6,599 nucleotides of DNA, from assembly GCA_003488965.1 (NCBI GenBank), contig DNJW01000215.1, forward strand, positions 1 to 6,599, in the 5' to 3' direction. Of the stretch, positions 5,277 to 6,599 are shown one piece after another (position 1 is the first letter of the stretch; each line of letters begins with the position of its first letter). Made by a program: the position numbers and the translations under genes. The stretch comes from Lachnospiraceae bacterium (GTDB lineage Bacteria; Bacillota; Clostridia; Lachnospirales; Lachnospiraceae). The notes beneath the pieces are model-generated. The model was not told where the DNA came from, ran no database searches, and saw only the letters and a program-made list of their open reading frames with translations.

Positions 5277-6494
5277 ATGTCAAAAAAGGGCATCAATCAA
5301 AATCTTAATCAATGCAATATCTTGTCTGCAATTACCTCTGATGATATAATAAATACAGACAACGTGCAGGAAGCAATTATGAACGCACAAAAAGAAAAGT
5401 TGTTATCAAAAATTCATCCCTATAAAATCACCGAGCCAAAATCCGAAAACGGACGGTGGCAGACATATTATAAGGATGCAAACGGGGAAAGGAAAATCAT
5501 CCGCGCACAGACAAAAGACGCGCTAATTGAAAAACTTATCCCTATTTACTTTCAAGAATCGCACCTTGGCAAGTTAATCTTCTCTGATTTGTTTTTAGAA
5601 TGGCTGGAATACAAGAAAACAGTTACTGATAGCTATAACACGATTATACGGCACAAACAGCATTACAGACGTTATTTTGAACGGTCGGAACTACATAGCA
5701 AGCCAGTCCGCCGGATTGATACTCTGTTTCTGGAATCCGAGTGCAACCGCCTTGTGAAAGAATACGCTATGTCAAGAAAAGAATGGAACAATGTAAAAAC
5801 CATTCTGATAGGCTGTTTTGAATATGCAGTCAGGAAAAAGTATATTACAGACAATCCAATGGACGATGTGAAAATTCTTGTAAAATACCGGCAAGTGGTG
5901 AAAAAAACAGGAAAAACAGAAACTTATAATACGGAAGAACTGGAAAGCCTGAATAAATATCTTGATGAAATGTATGCCGAAACGGAAGACACGGTTTTTC
6001 TGGCTGTCAAAATAAATTTCCTGCTTGGTCTGCGGGTTGGCGAATTAGTAGCCCTCAAATGGGAAGACTGCCAAGAACTCCCCAACCTTCATATCGTCCG
6101 AGAAGAAGTCCGAAATCAGGAAACAAACAGATATGACGTGGTGGAGCATACAAAAACAAATTCTGACCGTCGTGTGATACTTGTCCCGAAAGCAATATCT
6201 ATCTTGGAGAAAATACCAAAAGAGGGCAGTTATATCTTTATGAGAAATGGGGAACGGATTACTGCAAGGCAGATTGCTTATGTATTAGAGAAGTTTGCAG
6301 AACGTCAAGGTACACGCACAAAAAGCACCCATAAAATGCGGAAGACCTATGCAAGTAAACTTAATGCAAGTGGTGTTCCGCTGGATTGTATTCGGGAAAT
6401 GCTGGGACATAGCAACCTTTCAACCACGCTTGGATATATATACAACCCGCTTACAGAATCAGAGACATATAACCTCATAACAAAGGCTTTATAG
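5277..6494 (+). CDS. int: Tyrosine recombinase, integrase of the mobile element
   Basis: The 405-residue product has a full tyrosine-recombinase set: R253 in GLRVGEL, K293 in HTKTNSDRR, H352 and R355 in THKMRKTYAS, H378 in LGHSN and nucleophile Y387, nine residues after H378. Before the catalytic domain come a short basic N-terminal arm-binding domain (about 44-85, strand-rich, PKSENGRWQTYYKD-like, as in Tn916-type integrases) and a helical core-binding domain (about 100-195). Length matches the Tn916 Int class. AGGAGAGG (5261-5268) lies 8 nt before the ATG; an in-frame GTG at 5145 would overlap the end of rep and has no such site. It is 124 bp downstream of rep and points at the partial tRNA 85 bp away, the usual arrangement for integration into a tRNA 3' end. 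No excisionase gene lies between rep and int. Confidence 0.95.
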   Translation: MSKKGINQNLNQCNILSAITSDDIINTDNVQEAIMNAQKEKLLSKIHPYKITEPKSENGRWQTYYKDANGERKIIRAQTKDALIEKLIPIYFQESHLGKLIFSDLFLEWLEYKKTVTDSYNTIIRHKQHYRRYFERSELHSKPVRRIDTLFLESECNRLVKEYAMSRKEWNNVKTILIGCFEYAVRKKYITDNPMDDVKILVKYRQVVKKTGKTETYNTEELESLNKYLDEMYAETEDTVFLAVKINFLLGLRVGELVALKWEDCQELPNLHIVREEVRNQETNRYDVVEHTKTNSDRRVILVPKAISILEKIPKEGSYIFMRNGERITARQIAYVLEKFAERQGTRTKSTHKMRKTYASKLNASGVPLDCIREMLGHSNLSTTLGYIYNPLTESETYNLITKAL

Positions 6495-6495
6495 G

Positions 6496-6515
6496 CTGTC
6501 TTCAACTGTCTTCAA
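6496..6515. repeat. Tandem 10-bp repeat CTGTCTTCAA beside the attachment site
   Basis: CTGTCTTCAA occurs twice head to tail (6496-6505, 6506-6515), starting one base after the int stop codon. CAGACA (6521-6526) then forms a short dyad with the second TGTCT. Tyrosine integrases of this type use short direct repeats near the element end as arm-binding sites, and a 10-bp period keeps both copies on one DNA face. The role is inferred. Confidence 0.5.
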
Positions 6516-6537
6516 ATTTGCAGACACATAAAAATAA

Positions 6538-6566
6538 CGGAAATGCCGTATTTATCAGCATTTCCG
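6538..6566 (-). terminator. Intrinsic terminator downstream of the tRNA
   Basis: CGGAAATGC (6538-6546) pairs perfectly with GCATTTCCG (6558-6566) over an 11-nt loop. On the minus strand the stem is followed by TTATTTTTATG, a good T-tract, placing the terminator just past the tRNA 3' end. On the plus strand only CTACTTT follows, so it is weaker for int. Confidence 0.7.
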
Positions 6567-6579
6567 CTACTTTAACCAG

Positions 6580-6599
6580 AGCGCGAGACGGGACTCGAA
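6580..6599 (-). tRNA. 3' end of a minus-strand tRNA, probably tRNA-Gly; likely attachment site
   Basis: On the minus strand the last 20 bases read as a T-loop TTCGAGT (6599-6593), a 3' T-stem strand CCCGT (6592-6588), an acceptor strand CTCGCGC (6587-6581) and discriminator T (6580). CCA is not encoded. An acceptor 5' strand of GCGCGAG with discriminator U fits tRNA-Gly from memory of Clostridia sequences, but the anticodon is beyond the edge. Lying directly past an integrase gene, it is the probable att site; whether it is the intact host gene or an element-borne duplicate end cannot be told here. Confidence 0.75.

Noticed and set aside
5249..5308. A short ORF starting at ATG 5249, considered as an excisionase or leader peptide before int.
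   Set aside because: It has only about 19 codons, its AAGGA is only 1-2 nt from the ATG, and it has no helix-turn-helix character.

Overview
The window looks like the right-hand end of a small integrated mobile element in a low-to-mid GC Firmicute. A gut Clostridia or Lachnospiraceae host is my best guess, from the strong AGGAGG-type ribosome binding sites, the gene families and the tRNA sequence at the edge; no taxonomic marker proves it. All complete genes lie on the + strand. Only a truncated regulator at the left edge and a partial tRNA at the right edge are on the - strand.

Layout, left to right. (1) Positions 1-81 hold the start of a minus-strand XRE-type repressor, followed by an operator-like array of TTAGACyG half-sites. 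(2) Positions 277-987 encode a secreted, Ser/Pro-rich protein of unknown function, closed by a strong terminator. (3) About 440 bp without a confident gene (1039-1480) is rich in palindromes and hairpins and contains a possible tiny Cys-rich ORF. (4) A plus-strand module follows: an XRE-type regulator (1481-1909), a small unrecognised protein (2035-2388), a membrane-anchored FtsK/TcpA-type ATPase (2408-3772), a repeat- and hairpin-rich intergenic segment that looks like a replication or transfer origin (3782-3940), a two-domain Rep protein (3941-5152) and a tyrosine integrase (5277-6494). (5) The final 20 bp are the T-loop, 3' T-stem strand, acceptor strand and discriminator of a minus-strand tRNA, probably tRNA-Gly, which is the likely integration target.

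How it may work together: the integrase would recombine the element at the tRNA 3' end. Rep has an HUH endonuclease domain fused to an SF3-like helicase domain; it would nick the origin just upstream of its own gene and unwind the excised circle. The FtsK/TcpA-like ATPase would act as coupling protein if the nicked strand is handed to a conjugation machine. No type IV secretion genes and no separate classical relaxase are visible here, so within this window the element looks like a minimal integrative and mobilizable element (IME) or plasmid-like integrated element whose Rep doubles as relaxase. The left attachment site, an excisionase and the true left boundary are not identifiable. The most notable features are the CRESS-virus-like Rep architecture, the symmetric GTGTCA repeats around a 13-bp hairpin upstream of it, and the inverted repeat that buries the ribosome binding site and start codon of the regulator gene.
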